NCBI GenBank assembly: GCA_018466975.1
Contig: CM031556.1
Location: 2,108,001-2,172,000, forward strand
Length of the DNA: 64,000 nt
Reading direction: 5' to 3'
Source: Sparassis latifolia
Lineage: Eukaryota; Basidiomycota; Agaricomycetes; Polyporales; Sparassidaceae
The notes beneath the pieces are model-generated. The model made no database searches. It saw only the letters and a program-made list of their open reading frames with translations, and was not told the origin of the DNA. Positions within the stretch are counted from its first letter, which is position 1. Each line of letters begins with the position of its first letter. Of this stretch, positions 46,082 to 56,841 are shown piece after piece. The position numbers were made by a program, and so were the translations under genes.

Positions 46082-47635
46082 ATGATAGTCGACAAGTCGT
46101 CCGACGGAGTAGACCCGCAGCAGCCTCTCGCTGGCCCGTCTAGATCCGCCGGTCTCCAGCCGCCATCCTTTGAGGAGAGCATGCGCGACCAAGCACTGCC
46201 CAGCTATAGTGACCAGTTCCCAGAGTCGTCGGAGGTGTACGTGCCCCAGGGCGGCGAGGCACCTCCGCCCGAGTTCACGCCATACGAGGCGGAGTACTTC
46301 GTCTCCGGCGGGGCCGGCGACATCGTCTCGCATGACCGGCATCTCAACGAAGACGGTGAGTAGCGCGCTGCTGTTTGTGGTTCCACCGCGAGGCGGCATG
46401 CTGGATGCTGAATGCTACGCGGTATTGCAACTATGTAGGGGAGGCGCTGTACCGTTTCCTGCTGTCGCACTCGCAGACGCCGCCGACCCTCGTCCTCCAT
46501 GTGCATGGCGACCACACCGAGTCGCGCACGCGCTGGGTGTCCCGCAGGGACAACGACGGGAACCACCGCACCGAGCCGGAGTACTACACGGAGGAGGTGG
46601 TAGGTAAGTCGCTAGCCCGCAATGGCCTCCTCGCCGCTGAGACACTTTTCAGATTTTGACTTCTCCATTGATGTGGGGCAGCACATCGCTGCAGGGCCTG
46701 TGCACTGGAGCCTCCCGGACAATGAGCCCGCGTACAGAGGCAAGATGTACAAGGAGGTGGATGACCATCTCTCGCTGCAGCTCGAAGGCGACATGTTACT
46801 TGGTTTGACGAGGAGACACTCGACGAGGCGGGAAACGAAACTCGCGAAGGCCTCGCAAGCGGAGAGAGCATCAAAGGGGCTGCCTCCCTGGGCGACGCTG
46901 CAGCTTGGCTCCAACAGAAACGACTCGTCAAACCTACCGATCGGCGCCCAGCAGGCGCAGGTGCTCAAGTCGTCGAGAACTCTGCGGCAGTGGGCCGACG
47001 AGTACTGTGCAAGCGACAAGCTTCTCAAGGAGTTTACCTACGAAAAGGTACGTCGTCCCCTAGCTCTTTCTCAACTCAGGCAGCCCATTCATTGCACTCG
47101 TTGGCAGACCGTGTGCGGCTGGAACTTTGCCAACCTCGAGACCGCCGTGAATGCCGCGATCAAGTCCACGTACTTCAGTGGGCGGGTAACTGTCGAATTC
47201 AAGCTCACCAACGCCCAGATCCACGTCCGGCCGGACAATGGCCTCTCGCGCACGCTCTCTAACAAGTGGCTGAAGGTGCTGCTCTGCGTGTTGCTCATCT
47301 TCCCGTTCATCTGGCTGTACAGACGCTTCGGTCGGCGAGGCGGCGGGCGGTGGGAGGTCTGCGGGGGCGCGTACTTCCTCAAGTCGTGGCAGCCCGTGGA
47401 CCCGGACGCTCCTCCGCCGCCGTTCCCCGGCGATGGACGGACAGTGCACACGCAGGCAGGGAATGCCCGCCTGGTTGGGATGCGTGAAGGCGTGTGGTTC
47501 CAGCGCTGGGAGGGCACGATCCGGCGTGCGGTGACGGGGAGGCTGATCTCGACCACACCATTGAAGGAGCCGGATGACGGGCCTTTGCATGCTGCGTTCG
47601 TCCTCGACGGGTATCCTGCGGTGATGCACCACTGA
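46082..47635 (+). CDS. Unknown single-pass membrane protein with tandem conserved halves
   Basis: Not assigned to a named family. The start is MIVDKSSDGVDPQQPLAGPS at 46082. The N-terminus has a PPxY-like LPSYSDQFPESS; then YEAEYFVSGGAGDIVSHDR, LNEDGEALYRFLLSH, LVLHVHGDHTES and VVDFDFSIDVGQHI follow. A central region shows RQWADEYCASDKLLKEF, then CGWNFANLETAVNAAIKSTY and VTVEFKLTNAQIHVRPDN. A membrane segment, WLKVLLCVLLIFPFIWLY, is followed by GGAYFLKSWQPVDPD and a short tail ending AVMHH at 47635. The conserved Trp, Gly and Cys pattern suggests a real, widely conserved fungal protein. Four short introns are inferred. Topology would place most of the protein on one side of a membrane. Confidence 0.75.
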
Positions 47636-48220
47636 TACTAGTCTCTTCTCTCTTTTGATTCTGTTGTGGACGTGGTACGTACTAACTGTCGTTGGATATA
47701 TACGAGGACGTTTGTGTACGAAGCTGGTCATACTATACTCACCTTCGCCATGTCTTTACTACGGTGGGCAGTAATTTCAAGTGTACGATGGACCGTGATC
47801 AATTGATCGCTGAGATTCGCGTTACGCACCGGTAGTTGGACACATAATGAATGTGAGCTCTGCTTCAGCGTGATCGAATACGCAGTGGCCCTTATACAGA
47901 TCGTCTGTTAATAATCACCTCTTATTATCATTTCACTAATATATCCAGCACAGCGAGCAGCATGAGCATTGTCTGTAGCGAAGCGGGCCTGCAGTGGCCA
48001 CAGAAGTCCGAGATCCAACTTTGACCTCGCGCGACGCTCATTCGCCACGATTTTGAGTTCCCGTCAGTGGTTATAAAATCTACTGTCAGGTGGGTCGTGA
48101 AGTAAGCGCAATGATACAAGCTAGACATGGTCGAGCTCCACACTTACCAAGAATTAGACATGATATATCTACATTATACTTCGCTGACAATAATATGGCC
48201 ACGGCTGTAATGCTGCACTA
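47636..48220. other. Intergenic between convergent genes
   Basis: A 585-bp AT-rich gap between two 3' ends. Nothing was recognised; a weak tandem of ttattatcattt type sequence lies near 47920-47940. Confidence 0.35.
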
Positions 48221-48747
48221 CTAGTAGCGCTTTCCAAGGACATGGTATTCCCAAGTGGATGTCCCAAAGTCGTACACACGCTCGTCATCGTTTTCGTCGT
48301 AAAACTGTATGTGCGATCAGGCGGTGTGACCTCCGATGCAGTTTGGAGTAAGCGTGCGTGCTCACCTTGACGATGACATTTTCCCCACCGTCAAAGATGG
48401 TGTCAATACGGGCCTCCGAAAGCTCGATGAGCCGCTTATTGCTGTACAGTCCGACGCTCCAGTCCGCCGGGATGGGGAAGCCGTCCTCCATCATGACCCC
48501 GCCTGGGTTTATGACCATAAGCAAGGACCGAGCCCACACAACGTCAGAGCATTCAACACTCACGAACGACATCGTTCCAGAACTCGGAGATGGTAGAAGA
48601 GTCGTTGACGTCCTGACCGCGGATGTGCCCATAGTAGGAGCCACGGCGGACGTTGATCCACATGCAGCCGTTGTCGCGGTAGCCTCTCTTGTGCCAGCCA
48701 GCACCGCGAGCATTGCGTCTGCTGCGGTTGTGATAGTTTGCATACAT
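48221..48747 (-). CDS. Small orphan protein with basic N-terminus
   Basis: Three exons give a protein of roughly 130 residues. It starts MYANYHNRSRRNARGAGWHK at 48747, then GYRDNGCMWINVRRGSYYGH, STISEFWNDVV, VMMEDGFPIPADWSVGLYSN, DTIFDGGENVIVK and FYDENDDERVYDFGTSTWEY, ending VLGKRY at 48221. Introns (about 48500-48555 and near 48310-48365) have good GT-AG ends, and joining them keeps one frame. The N-terminal 25 residues are strongly basic; the rest is acidic and aromatic-rich. I do not recognise the family. The upstream side is occupied by an inverted-repeat element whose end is only about 20 bp from this start codon, so the promoter must lie inside that element or be displaced beyond it. 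Confidence 0.6.
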
Positions 48748-48768
48748 CGTTGTTAAGAGTAGTGTTAA

Positions 48769-49374
48769 GAAGGATAATTCTATTGAGAAACCCCAGAAAC
48801 CCGGAAACCCCAGAAACCCCCTTAAGTTGCTCAGCAACCTGGTTTCTGTGCAAGGGAGACCGTTGACAGCCGGCCGGTTTTGATGGGGAGCCGCGCTTGC
48901 AGTCTCTTTCTGAAAGTGAGTAAAGTGCGGCCTCCCCGTAGCAGAGGCCTCGCTGCGAAATTGTAAGTTGATTCGGGGCTTACCGATCACACAGGAGCTC
49001 GGTACACTCTATGTACGTGAACATGACGCGTCGGGCGGGACTGACAAGGCTTACGGCGGGTGCCAATTTTCCCTCTCCCTCTCCCATTCTTGCGAAAATT
49101 TACTTTAAGAATATGGAGAGTGCATGCAGGCAAGGTCTCTCGATCTCTCGTCAACTGCCATGAGAAGCTGAGGAGTGAGTCTGCCCTGCCTTCCCGCACA
49201 AACGATGATGCCAACATGGCCGCCCCAGGAGGGCGTCCGGCCGGAGTCCGAAACTTCCTCCGGAGAGGGAAACCCCACAAGTTTCCAAATTGAGGGGTTT
49301 CTCGAGCAGCCTCAGAAACCCGGGGTTTCTTGGGGTTTCCGGGTTTCTGAGGGTTTCCCAATAGAATTATCCTG
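48769..49374. mobile_element. 606-bp TTAA-flanked inverted-repeat element
   Basis: The left end reads aggataattctattgagaaa (from 48771) and the right end is its inverted copy up to 49373; about 50 bp match with one substitution and two single-base gaps. TTAA stands immediately outside both ends (48765-48768 and 49375-49378), the target duplication of piggyBac-like elements. Repeats of the motif gaaaccc (ggaaacccc, agaaaccc) fill both arms, and a further cluster lies near 49270-49345. No transposase is encoded, so it is a non-autonomous MITE. The open frame at 48987-49361 is only the translated repeat. The class assignment rests on TTAA and is tentative. Confidence 0.8.
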
Positions 49375-51145
49375 TTAAGTCGGTCAACATTTTATAAACG
49401 CCGGGCGCGACTGTGACCGACACACGATCGGTCACATTCAAAGTCGCGTCCCAAGCGTGACGCGTGACGATTATCCTGGACCCACACGCGCCCCTTTCTA
49501 ATTCCCGCCATCTAGCTTGCGGGCGTGCCAGCTGCAAGCTCTATAGGAGTATACGTAATTAACGATTACAGGCAGCCTATCCTTGAAGTTGAATCCACGG
49601 CACCTACAGATTTTTTTCAGAGGGAAAATAAATGCATACATGATGCTGCTCAAGCTGACCTTGGGCTGACCTGCAGCTCGGAGCGCAGAGCAAGTCTCAC
49701 CTGGATCGCTGACCGCCTCAAGTTGTGTGCCAGGGGACCGGCACGTTCGAGGTGAGTAGTTTTGGGTAACGGGTATGACATTGATGAATGGTGCTGAGCT
49801 CCTGATATTTTCAAGCCGTCATCAGAAGGAAAGACTGCCTAGTGCGAGTGTCTGTTTCGTCAGCGACCTATCCTATGCCCACGCTAGTGGCCCATTTTGA
49901 TGGACACTCGTTGGCAGAAAACCACTTTCCAGTCCTGCGCCCATGATATCTCTCATGGATCCCGCTGCGCTCACTCTGATCATCTGCCAGGCTTATCACT
50001 CCTCTATTGCTCGATTCGTCTACCTTCTTCGGCTCCCACCACTGCCTGTCAGCTGCGATGGACGGAATGCGTGGAAGCCGGGCTGAATGTCGAGCCCCGC
50101 TGCTATCGCGGGTTATCTGACAGATTGGACCTCCCCCCACGCGTTGTGCCCAGGTATTCTAGTGCAGTGCGTTCCTTTACATCTGCGCTCCAATCACTGT
50201 GGAGATGCGTCTCTTGCTAAATTTCCCCAGTCTCTGCGAGGATGTCCGAGCGAGCCGCATCATTAAGGTTCTTGGGCACATTTTGGTGATCGTTGACGCT
50301 GATGCGGCAGAATTTGCTCGGATAAGTCCCGGCGCCCTCGGTCGTTGTGGTAATCCTGCCTGCCAGCCTGGGGCCTTTTCGTGTCGCGCAACGCTCAACG
50401 AGCGCCAGCAGTGTCGCCTCCTCATAGACGCATGCGGTAGTCCATATGCCCCACATCCCGTCGTCCGCTCCGCTGATGACTTTCGCGTGCAAGTCGCACA
50501 GACTGCCGCGGCCTCAGAGTTAGATGCGAAGTACCGACGCGCTTCGAATTTGTCACCGTCTCCCACTGTGGACCCCACGCTCCCCCGCGGTTCTGCCAGA
50601 AATAAATCGCACTTGGCAACCACGTCTTCGCTGGCAACCACGTTTTCGCACCGACGGCCGCGATGTCATAGGGAGTGTGCAGCGCGTGGGGCATCAATGC
50701 AACATCGGCTCGACCCCCGAGCTTCGCGAAGGCCACCGCACGGACCACACACACAGACACAGCTCCAACTCCTTCTATGTAGTTCCAAATTCACCATTTC
50801 TGTACACTTTTGTATCGGATAGGAGCGGCAGGGCGAGCGAGCCAAAAGGGCCCCGCGGGACTACAGTACTACGCGAATTACTAGATCCAAAAAAAATGGC
50901 GATGGCAATAGGTCGAAAGCGAAAAAGCAAGCGTAGTGCGTAGTCCGTGTGGTATGCGTGCGTGTAGAGACCGGCGGCGATGGCAAGATTGTGTGCGGGA
51001 ATACGACTGCGGGGCGCGAATAAGTAGTGTACAGCGCGGTGAGCTCGGGGGCGCGCGCAACGGCGCACCTCTCGGCTCAAGCTGGGACGAAACGAAGCGG
51101 CGAAACGACGAGGAGGAGAAACCGAAAAAAACAAAAAGGAACGCG
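49375..51145. other. Long region without a recognised gene
   Basis: About 1.77 kb of GC-rich sequence between the MITE and the GT31 gene. An open frame of 207 codons (50199-50822, plus) has no family pattern and strong overlap with frames on the other strand, so it is not called. A tandem pair ggcaaccacg(t/c)ttcgc lies at about 50617-50650. The GT31 gene ends at its right edge. Confidence 0.4.
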
Positions 51146-53763
51146 TTACCGCCCCCGGTGTGTCCGTACCGCCGCAGCCGGCATGTGCATCACGCGCTCC
51201 TTCGCAGCCCCCGCATCCTCGCCCGACAGCCTCCGCTTCCCGGTCCATGCCCCCGCCTCCGTCGACATCGACGCCGGTAATGGCGGCGGCGGCGGCGGCG
51301 GCGGCGGAGGGGCAGCAGCCAGCTCCGCCTCGGTGACGTCCTCCCCGAGCAGCATCGCGTCCGCAGTCTCGAGGAACCACATATTCTTCTTGATAAAATG
51401 CACGACGACCGTCCCGCCCACGCGCGCACCGCCGTACCGCGTCCGCCGGCCTTCACGGTCCTTCCACGCATGCAACGGCGTGCGCGCGCCGCCTGCATCG
51501 TTCGCCGTCAGCATCATCTCGCCGGGACCCCAGGAGGAGGAGGAGACCGACGCACCCTCATGCAGCAGCGACATCTCGCTTCCCTCCACGAGCGCCTCCA
51601 CGCTCTGCGCGAGCGCGAGGTCCGGCACCGGCGGCGCGTACCGCGCGCGGAACTTGGACACGCTCGAGTACGCCCACGTCGACGGCGGGAGCCCGTTCGC
51701 GCCGAACGGCGAGGGCACGTACGCGTTCGGCGCGCCGAGCTGCGACGTCAAGATCTGCGGCCCTTGCTGCGTGTTCGTGCGCCGCCGCAGCTGCCGCGGC
51801 GCGCGACGACGCGGCGCGCCAGTACGCGATGTCGTCGAGCACGACGCGCTGCACGCGCGCGACCTCGGAGGGGAAGAGGAACCCATGCGAGTACCTGTGG
51901 GGGCGCGCGCATCAGCGTGCGACGGCGAGGAAAAGAAAGAACGCGCGGGCACTCACACGGTCCCCGCCCGCGGGTGGTCGTATATCCAGCAGCGCTCGCT
52001 CGCCCAGCGCACCTCGTCCGCGCGCGGGTGGAGGCGCATCCACTTGGCCGTCTGCTTGTCCTCCGCGCCGCGCGTGAGCCCGCGCACCTGCGGGTCCGTC
52101 GCGACCCAGCGCGCGAGGCTGAAGCTGAGCGCGTACAGCTCGCCTGCCATGAACCGGTTCTTGACGAGGTACCCCCAGAAGACGAGCGGGTCCGCGGCGG
52201 GGTCCGCGCCCGCGTCCCCGTACACGGGCGCAGAGCCGTTGGTGGACGGCGAGATGGCGGCGGCGAGCGAGGCGGCGACGGGGTCTGGCGACGCGTGCGC
52301 GTCGCCCGCGGCGGGCTGCCCTGGCCGGCGATGCAGCTCCACGCGGAGGCGGGCCTCGAGCTCAGCGAGCATGACGAAGGAGTCGTCGTCGACCTTGACG
52401 ACGTAGTCCGGGCGGACCCACGGACGCTGCTGGCCGGTGAGATAGTCGCGGTGGACGTGAAGCGAGTCGTGGTCGGCGGGAACGGGCGCGAGGGTGGTGG
52501 CGTTGGTGTAGGAGACCGGCGGGGGGTAGGACGGGAAGGCGGCGTAGAGCGGGGGCACCCAGGCGGAGGAGGCAGCCCAGGTGAAGTAGGCATAGCTCTT
52601 GCCCGAGTTCATGTTTTCCTGCACGGGGAGGATTACCATGTCGTTGTACACTAGGCAAAAGCTTGGGATCAGTAGTTCCCAGGGAGTGCGGCGGGGTACG
52701 TACTCTCCATTTCGAGCTTGATGCGGCGCTCCCACTCCTTGCACGGCTGGCCGAGGATGAAGCGCACGACGGTGCGGGAGGTGCCGAGACCGGCGTCGGC
52801 GTCGTTGGCGCCCTCGCGACTGCGTGGGTGGCTGGCCCATGTGGATCGGATGAGCATCCGACGCTCGACCGCATTATCGACCGAAAAAACGCCGACGAAC
52901 ACACCCGCAGGAGAGAGGTCGTCGAGGTCTGGAGGCGGAAAGGACAAAGGCGTAAAGTCCTCGGCAGGTGCGTACGGAAAGGACGCAGAGGGCGGGAGGT
53001 CGTCTGGAGGACGAGCGGAGGTGCCGCGGGGGATGGTGCAGTAGCCGCGCCAGGGGAGAGGTTCTTTGTCGGGATTAAGGATATAAATGACGAGGAAGGT
53101 GACAGAAACGGCGAGGAGGGTCAAGAATGTAAGGGTGAGGAGCTGGGACGGGTCAGCGCGGTGCGGAGCTGGGAAAAAGGAGTGGGACGTACTATGGTGA
53201 CGGGAGTCTTGGGAAAGTAGGGATGGCGGACGAGTAAGCGAATAGCGCGCTTGAAGGCGCGAAAGCCGGTGATGGCCTCGCGACGGCGATGGCGACGGAC
53301 AGCGTCGATGATGGACCAGCGGCGGCGTTCCTCTCTGCGAGTGCGGCGACGGAGGGGGCAACATCGCTGAGATAGGACGGCTCTGGGTCGCTGTCGCTTT
53401 CTGAGCTGCAGGAGGAGACCCCGGAGGAGTACGGGAGGGTGGGCGAGACATACGGGGGGAGCGGAGACGAGGGGCGGGAGGGGACGGGGTGTTTGATACG
53501 GAGGAGTACGGAGAGTAGGGGAGGCGGGTGTAGGGCCCGTGGTAGGAGGCAGGATAGAGGAGCGAGTGGTCGGAGAGTCTGTCTGCAGCGTGGGCGGAGA
53601 GGTCTGGAGACGGGGGGAAGTTGGGATCGGACGGGGCAGGCGGGGTGGCGGGGTAGTGGTCCTCGAGGAGCAGCTCCGAGTCGGACTGGTCGTGTGGATC
53701 AGCGTAGGGCGGGACCTGGGAGAGACGGATCTGAGGGTGGTCCACGGGGAGCGAGAAGGGCAT
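51146..53763 (-). CDS. Family 31 glycosyltransferase (beta-1,3-galactosyltransferase-like)
   Basis: The start is MPFSLPVDHPQIRLSQVPP at 53763. A long Ser/Pro-rich cytosolic tail (about 190 residues) leads to a membrane anchor, TLTFLTLLAVSVTFLVIYIL, so this is a type II Golgi protein. The lumenal part has AGVFVGVFSVDNAVERRMLI and RSTWASH, YNDMVILPVQENMNSGKSYA, then RPDYVVKVDDDSFVMLAELE with the DDD metal site, VFWGYLVKNRFMAGELYAL, and RCWIYDHPRAGTVYSHGFLF. The C-terminus has EALVEGSEMSLLHEG and GGTVVVHFIKKNMWFLETA, ending RTHRGR at 51146. Fungal members add galactose or similar sugars in glycan extension; the acceptor is unknown. The frame changes between AYWRAAS and TQQGPQIL (about 51750-51830): an unresolved intron or a base error. 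Confidence 0.85.
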
Positions 53764-54238
53764 GGCCAGAGCAAGGAGCGTGCGGGCAGCGGGGAGGAAG
53801 GGTATCGGAGCAGGCTGGGGGCCCGACGCGCAGGATGCTCTCCAGCAGCAATATTCTTCAGGCTGAGACTACGCGGAGCAGAGAGTGGAGAGAGACTGGC
53901 AAGCCAGCAATATTAAAGAAGCATAAACAGTCGCTGCAGGCGCTGGCGTCAACTTGGCGCATGCGCAGCTGGTGCCCGGCCATATATAGCACTGCCCCGA
54001 CCTCTCGCCTGCCTCCCATTACTCTTCCTTTCCCAGTCCTCGCGACGTGCCCCTGGAATGGCTCGATACTTTATTTCTCGTTCCTCGACTACGACCTTAG
54101 GTTCACACCTTGTGACCTGTGACATACCGATTTGCGTGCCCTGGGGCGATGCTTTATCTCAACTACAAGTACACTGGGCAGCGCTCCTTCCTCATCAACC
54201 GCATCATCTCCCTTATCCACGCTCCCTCGGTCTGTCCA
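53764..54238. other. Intergenic, upstream of GT31 and downstream of the GST-like gene
   Basis: About 475 bp. It holds the GT31 promoter; no other gene or repeat was recognised. Confidence 0.35.
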
Positions 54239-55670
54239 TCAGTGCAGCCCCTCCCCGTACACCTTCTTGAAACTCCCCGCTCTCGCACCGCGTCCCAGAA
54301 CGCCGCCATCCGGCTCTGCTCCTCCGTGCTCTCCGTCTCCGAAACAACCACCCCTGCTCGCCGACGCGCCTCCGAAACCAAAAAGTCCACTGGAAGCTTG
54401 AACCCCCCTCCCACGTGTTCTTCCACCTTGCGGACTATCGTGTTCCCGTCTTCAGACACTGTCCCTCCGCTAAGCACGGCCAGACGCGCTAACCACGCTG
54501 CCAGGTGCAGGTCCGCGATCGACAGCTGGTCCCCTTGCCGCGAACAACGCCCACGTCAGTCCGATAGAACTTGCTGACGCCACACAGACTTACCGAGTAC
54601 GTACGGCCCAATCATCTCCTGCGTCAACAGCGCGAACACCTCCTTCAGTCCTCTCCAGGCCGCCTTTGCCGACTCAAAGAACTCTTTCCGACGCGCCTTC
54701 CCCGCCTCATCCAGTGCGCTCGTCTCCTTCTCCGCATCCGCGTACACCTGCAGGGTCTTCTCCGTCGCCGTCTTCCGCACCTCCCAGAAGTGCCGCGTCT
54801 TCTCCGACACCCGGATCTTCGCCTGCTCGTTGTCCTCGAGCAGCCGCTCCAGCGCGTCCCGCCGCGCCGCCAGCAGCGGCAGCCGCGCCCGCGCGAGAAC
54901 CTTGAGCGCGCCCTCGTCCCGCGCGTTCATGTACGTCAGCACCCCCGGGTCCGCCACCTCCGAGTGCAGCAGGTCCACGATCTTGTTCGACGCCGCGCTG
55001 AACGCGATCGTCGCGGGGCTCAGCGCGGGCGACGGCGCAGACGACGTCGTGTGCGTGCGCGACTGCGTCGAACGCGACTTGTCCAGGAACTCGACGATCG
55101 CCTGCGTGACGTAAGGTCGTATTTTTGTGCGCACGGAGCGCGGGGCCGTATACGCCGTATGTAGCACGCACCTTGGTGTCCTGTATCGCCTTGTAGCGGC
55201 TCTCGATCTCGGGGGAGAGCGTCTTCTGGAGGGGCACGACGAGCGTCGGGACCGTCGCTGTGCAATAATCACTTTTAAAAATTTCACGCTGTATAGACGG
55301 GCGGCGCACGCACCCTTCGGGTTGATGCGCAGGTACGAGGGAGCAAAGTTCTCGCCCTTGCCTGGCGGCGGGTAAGATCGATGAGCGGTCGCCGCAGGGC
55401 CGATGGGGGCTACGCACCGAGATCGACCGCCTTGAGGTCGACTTCGTCCGCGCCGTATCCCTTTTCCTCCCTGTGCGCCCCGCTGAGCGTGAGCTGCGGC
55501 GCGATCGCTGGACACTCACAATGCAAGGAGAGCTGCAGGGCGAGCAGCAGGTCAGCACAGACTCGGTATCGCTCTGAGCCCCGCGCGCACGCACCGACGG
55601 AACACCAGATCGACGACGGGTAGTAGTAGAGCGCGGCCTTGGGCACCGGGGGGTGCGCGGCATCGGACAT
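54239..55670 (-). CDS. Glutathione S-transferase-like protein, C-terminal frame slip
   Basis: The start is MSDAAHPPVPKAALYYYPSS at 55670, followed by SIWCSVVLLAL-type sequence and KGYGADEVDLKAVDLGKGEN, SYLRINPKATVPTLVVPL and QDTKAIVEFLDKSR: a thioredoxin-like GST N-domain with the TVP turn. The C-terminal helical domain is longer than usual, with HFWEVRKTATEKTLQVYAD, GLKEVFALLTQEMIGPYVLG and DQLSIADLHLAAWLARLAVL. After WDAVRERG the frame slips: one extra base at the CCCC run (54275-54278) would lead to SFKKVYGEGLH and a stop at 54239. Without it the frame runs on to 54163. Catalytic activity is uncertain because the usual N-terminal Ser/Cys position (SSIWC) is only suggestive. Head to head with SGT1. 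Confidence 0.75.
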
Positions 55671-56051
55671 GTCTAAGAATCTAAGCAAGGAACAAGTTTG
55701 CTGGCAGGAATCTATATATGGTGCGAGTGGGGGTGGAGGAAGGGCGGGGAAAGAGACGCCCGTGGACTTTGCCCAGCGCGTCGCAACGCGCGATGACGTC
55801 GGCAGGGCGGGGCGAGGCACGCGACCGCCCAGTCGCGGTCGCGTCACCAACAGTCACAGTCACCTTCATGTACAGTCACGCACACCCTCCCGCTCGCCCA
55901 CGTGCCCCTCTAGAAATCAGTGGAATCTTCGGCGCGCGCACCACCCTTGATCGACCCCGGTGGTGGCCTGCTCCTTCGCTCTTCCCATCTTGAAACTTCC
56001 AGCCACGGCGTCGACGCCGGAATAGCATCCAACTAGCAAAAAGTCATCGGA
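55671..56051. promoter_or_regulatory. Shared upstream region of the GST-like and SGT1 genes
   Basis: The two divergent starts are 381 bp apart. The interval includes cagtcgcggtcgcgtcacc and cagtcacagtcacc repeats near 55832-55864, with a GAC/GTCA-rich character. Promoter role is inferred. Confidence 0.4.
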
Positions 56052-56841
56052 ATGGCATCCCTAAGGTAGAGCCTGTCCCGCGAGTGCGCTCCGCATACTC
56101 CGGCTGACGTCGCCACACCGCGCACAGACACGAATTCTACGAGACCGACGAGCGGCTCACGCTCGAGGTCTTCGACAAAGGAGCCGACCCTGCCGCCGTC
56201 TCCGTCACTTTCCAGCCCCGCAGCGTGCGTCTCACCCTCCCTTCTCGTCTTCCTACTTCCTCCCCACGGCGCTGATCGCGGCTGTGGCGCACAGCTCGCA
56301 TACACGCACGGCGAGAAGACGCTCGTGCTCGAGCCCCTCAAGGGCCAGATCGACCCTGAGAAAAGCACGTACACCGTCGGGAAGTTCAAAGTCGAGATCC
56401 GCCTCGCGAAGATGGCGCAGGGCCGCTGGGGCGCGCTCGTCGGGGACAGCCCAGATCGTGAGCCACCCTTGGCGCACACCCGTTCACCTTACTCACCTCG
56501 ACCCCTCGCGCCGCAGCACTAACCACAATACCCGCCGCGAGCGCGCCGGCGCCGACGCCGCGCCAGCCGCAGAAGAACTGGGAGGGGATTACGGCGGCGA
56601 TCCTGGACGAGGACAAGGACGGGGCCCGTCGGAGGACCCGAACGCGGGCGGGGACACGGCGGTGAACGGCTTCTTCCAGAAGCTGTACGCGGACGCGGAC
56701 GAGGACACGCGCCGGGCGATGCTCAAGAGCTACCAGGAGAGCGGCGGGACGACGCTCAGCACGAACTGGGACGAGGTCGGCAAGGCCCCCGTCGAGGTGA
56801 AGCCGCCCGAGGGGAGCGAGTGGAAGAAGTGGGCCGCGTAG
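56052..56841 (+). CDS. SGT1: SGT1-like CS/SGS co-chaperone, apparent one-base frame slip
   Basis: Exon 1, MASLR, joins HEFYETDERLTLEVFDKGA, a CS (p23-like) domain with VTFQPRSLAYTHGEKTLVLE, STYTVGKFKVEIRLAKMAQG and RWGALVGDS. A linker with QKNWEGITAAILDEDKD leads to the SGS domain: SEDPNAGGDTAVNGFFQKLY, DADEDTRRAMLKSYQESGG, TTLSTNWDEV and VKPPEGSEWKKWAA at 56841. SGT1 works with Hsp90 and Skp1 in kinetochore and ubiquitin-ligase assembly. No TPR domain is present at the N-terminus. Between DEDKD and SEDPN the frame slips by one at a GGGG run (56631-56634); one extra G would restore it, and no intron fits. So the gene is probably intact in the organism, or else a recent pseudogene. Confidence 0.88.

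Noticed and set aside
48987..49361. 125-codon minus-strand frame inside the TTAA element
   Set aside because: Its N-terminus is the translated inverted repeat and it has no transposase motif.
50199..50822. 207-codon plus-strand frame
   Set aside because: No family pattern, and equally long frames overlap it on other frames in GC-rich DNA.
51027..52654. Very long plus-strand frames opposite the GT31 gene
   Set aside because: They are GC-driven shadows; the minus strand carries the DDD motif, membrane anchor and family blocks.
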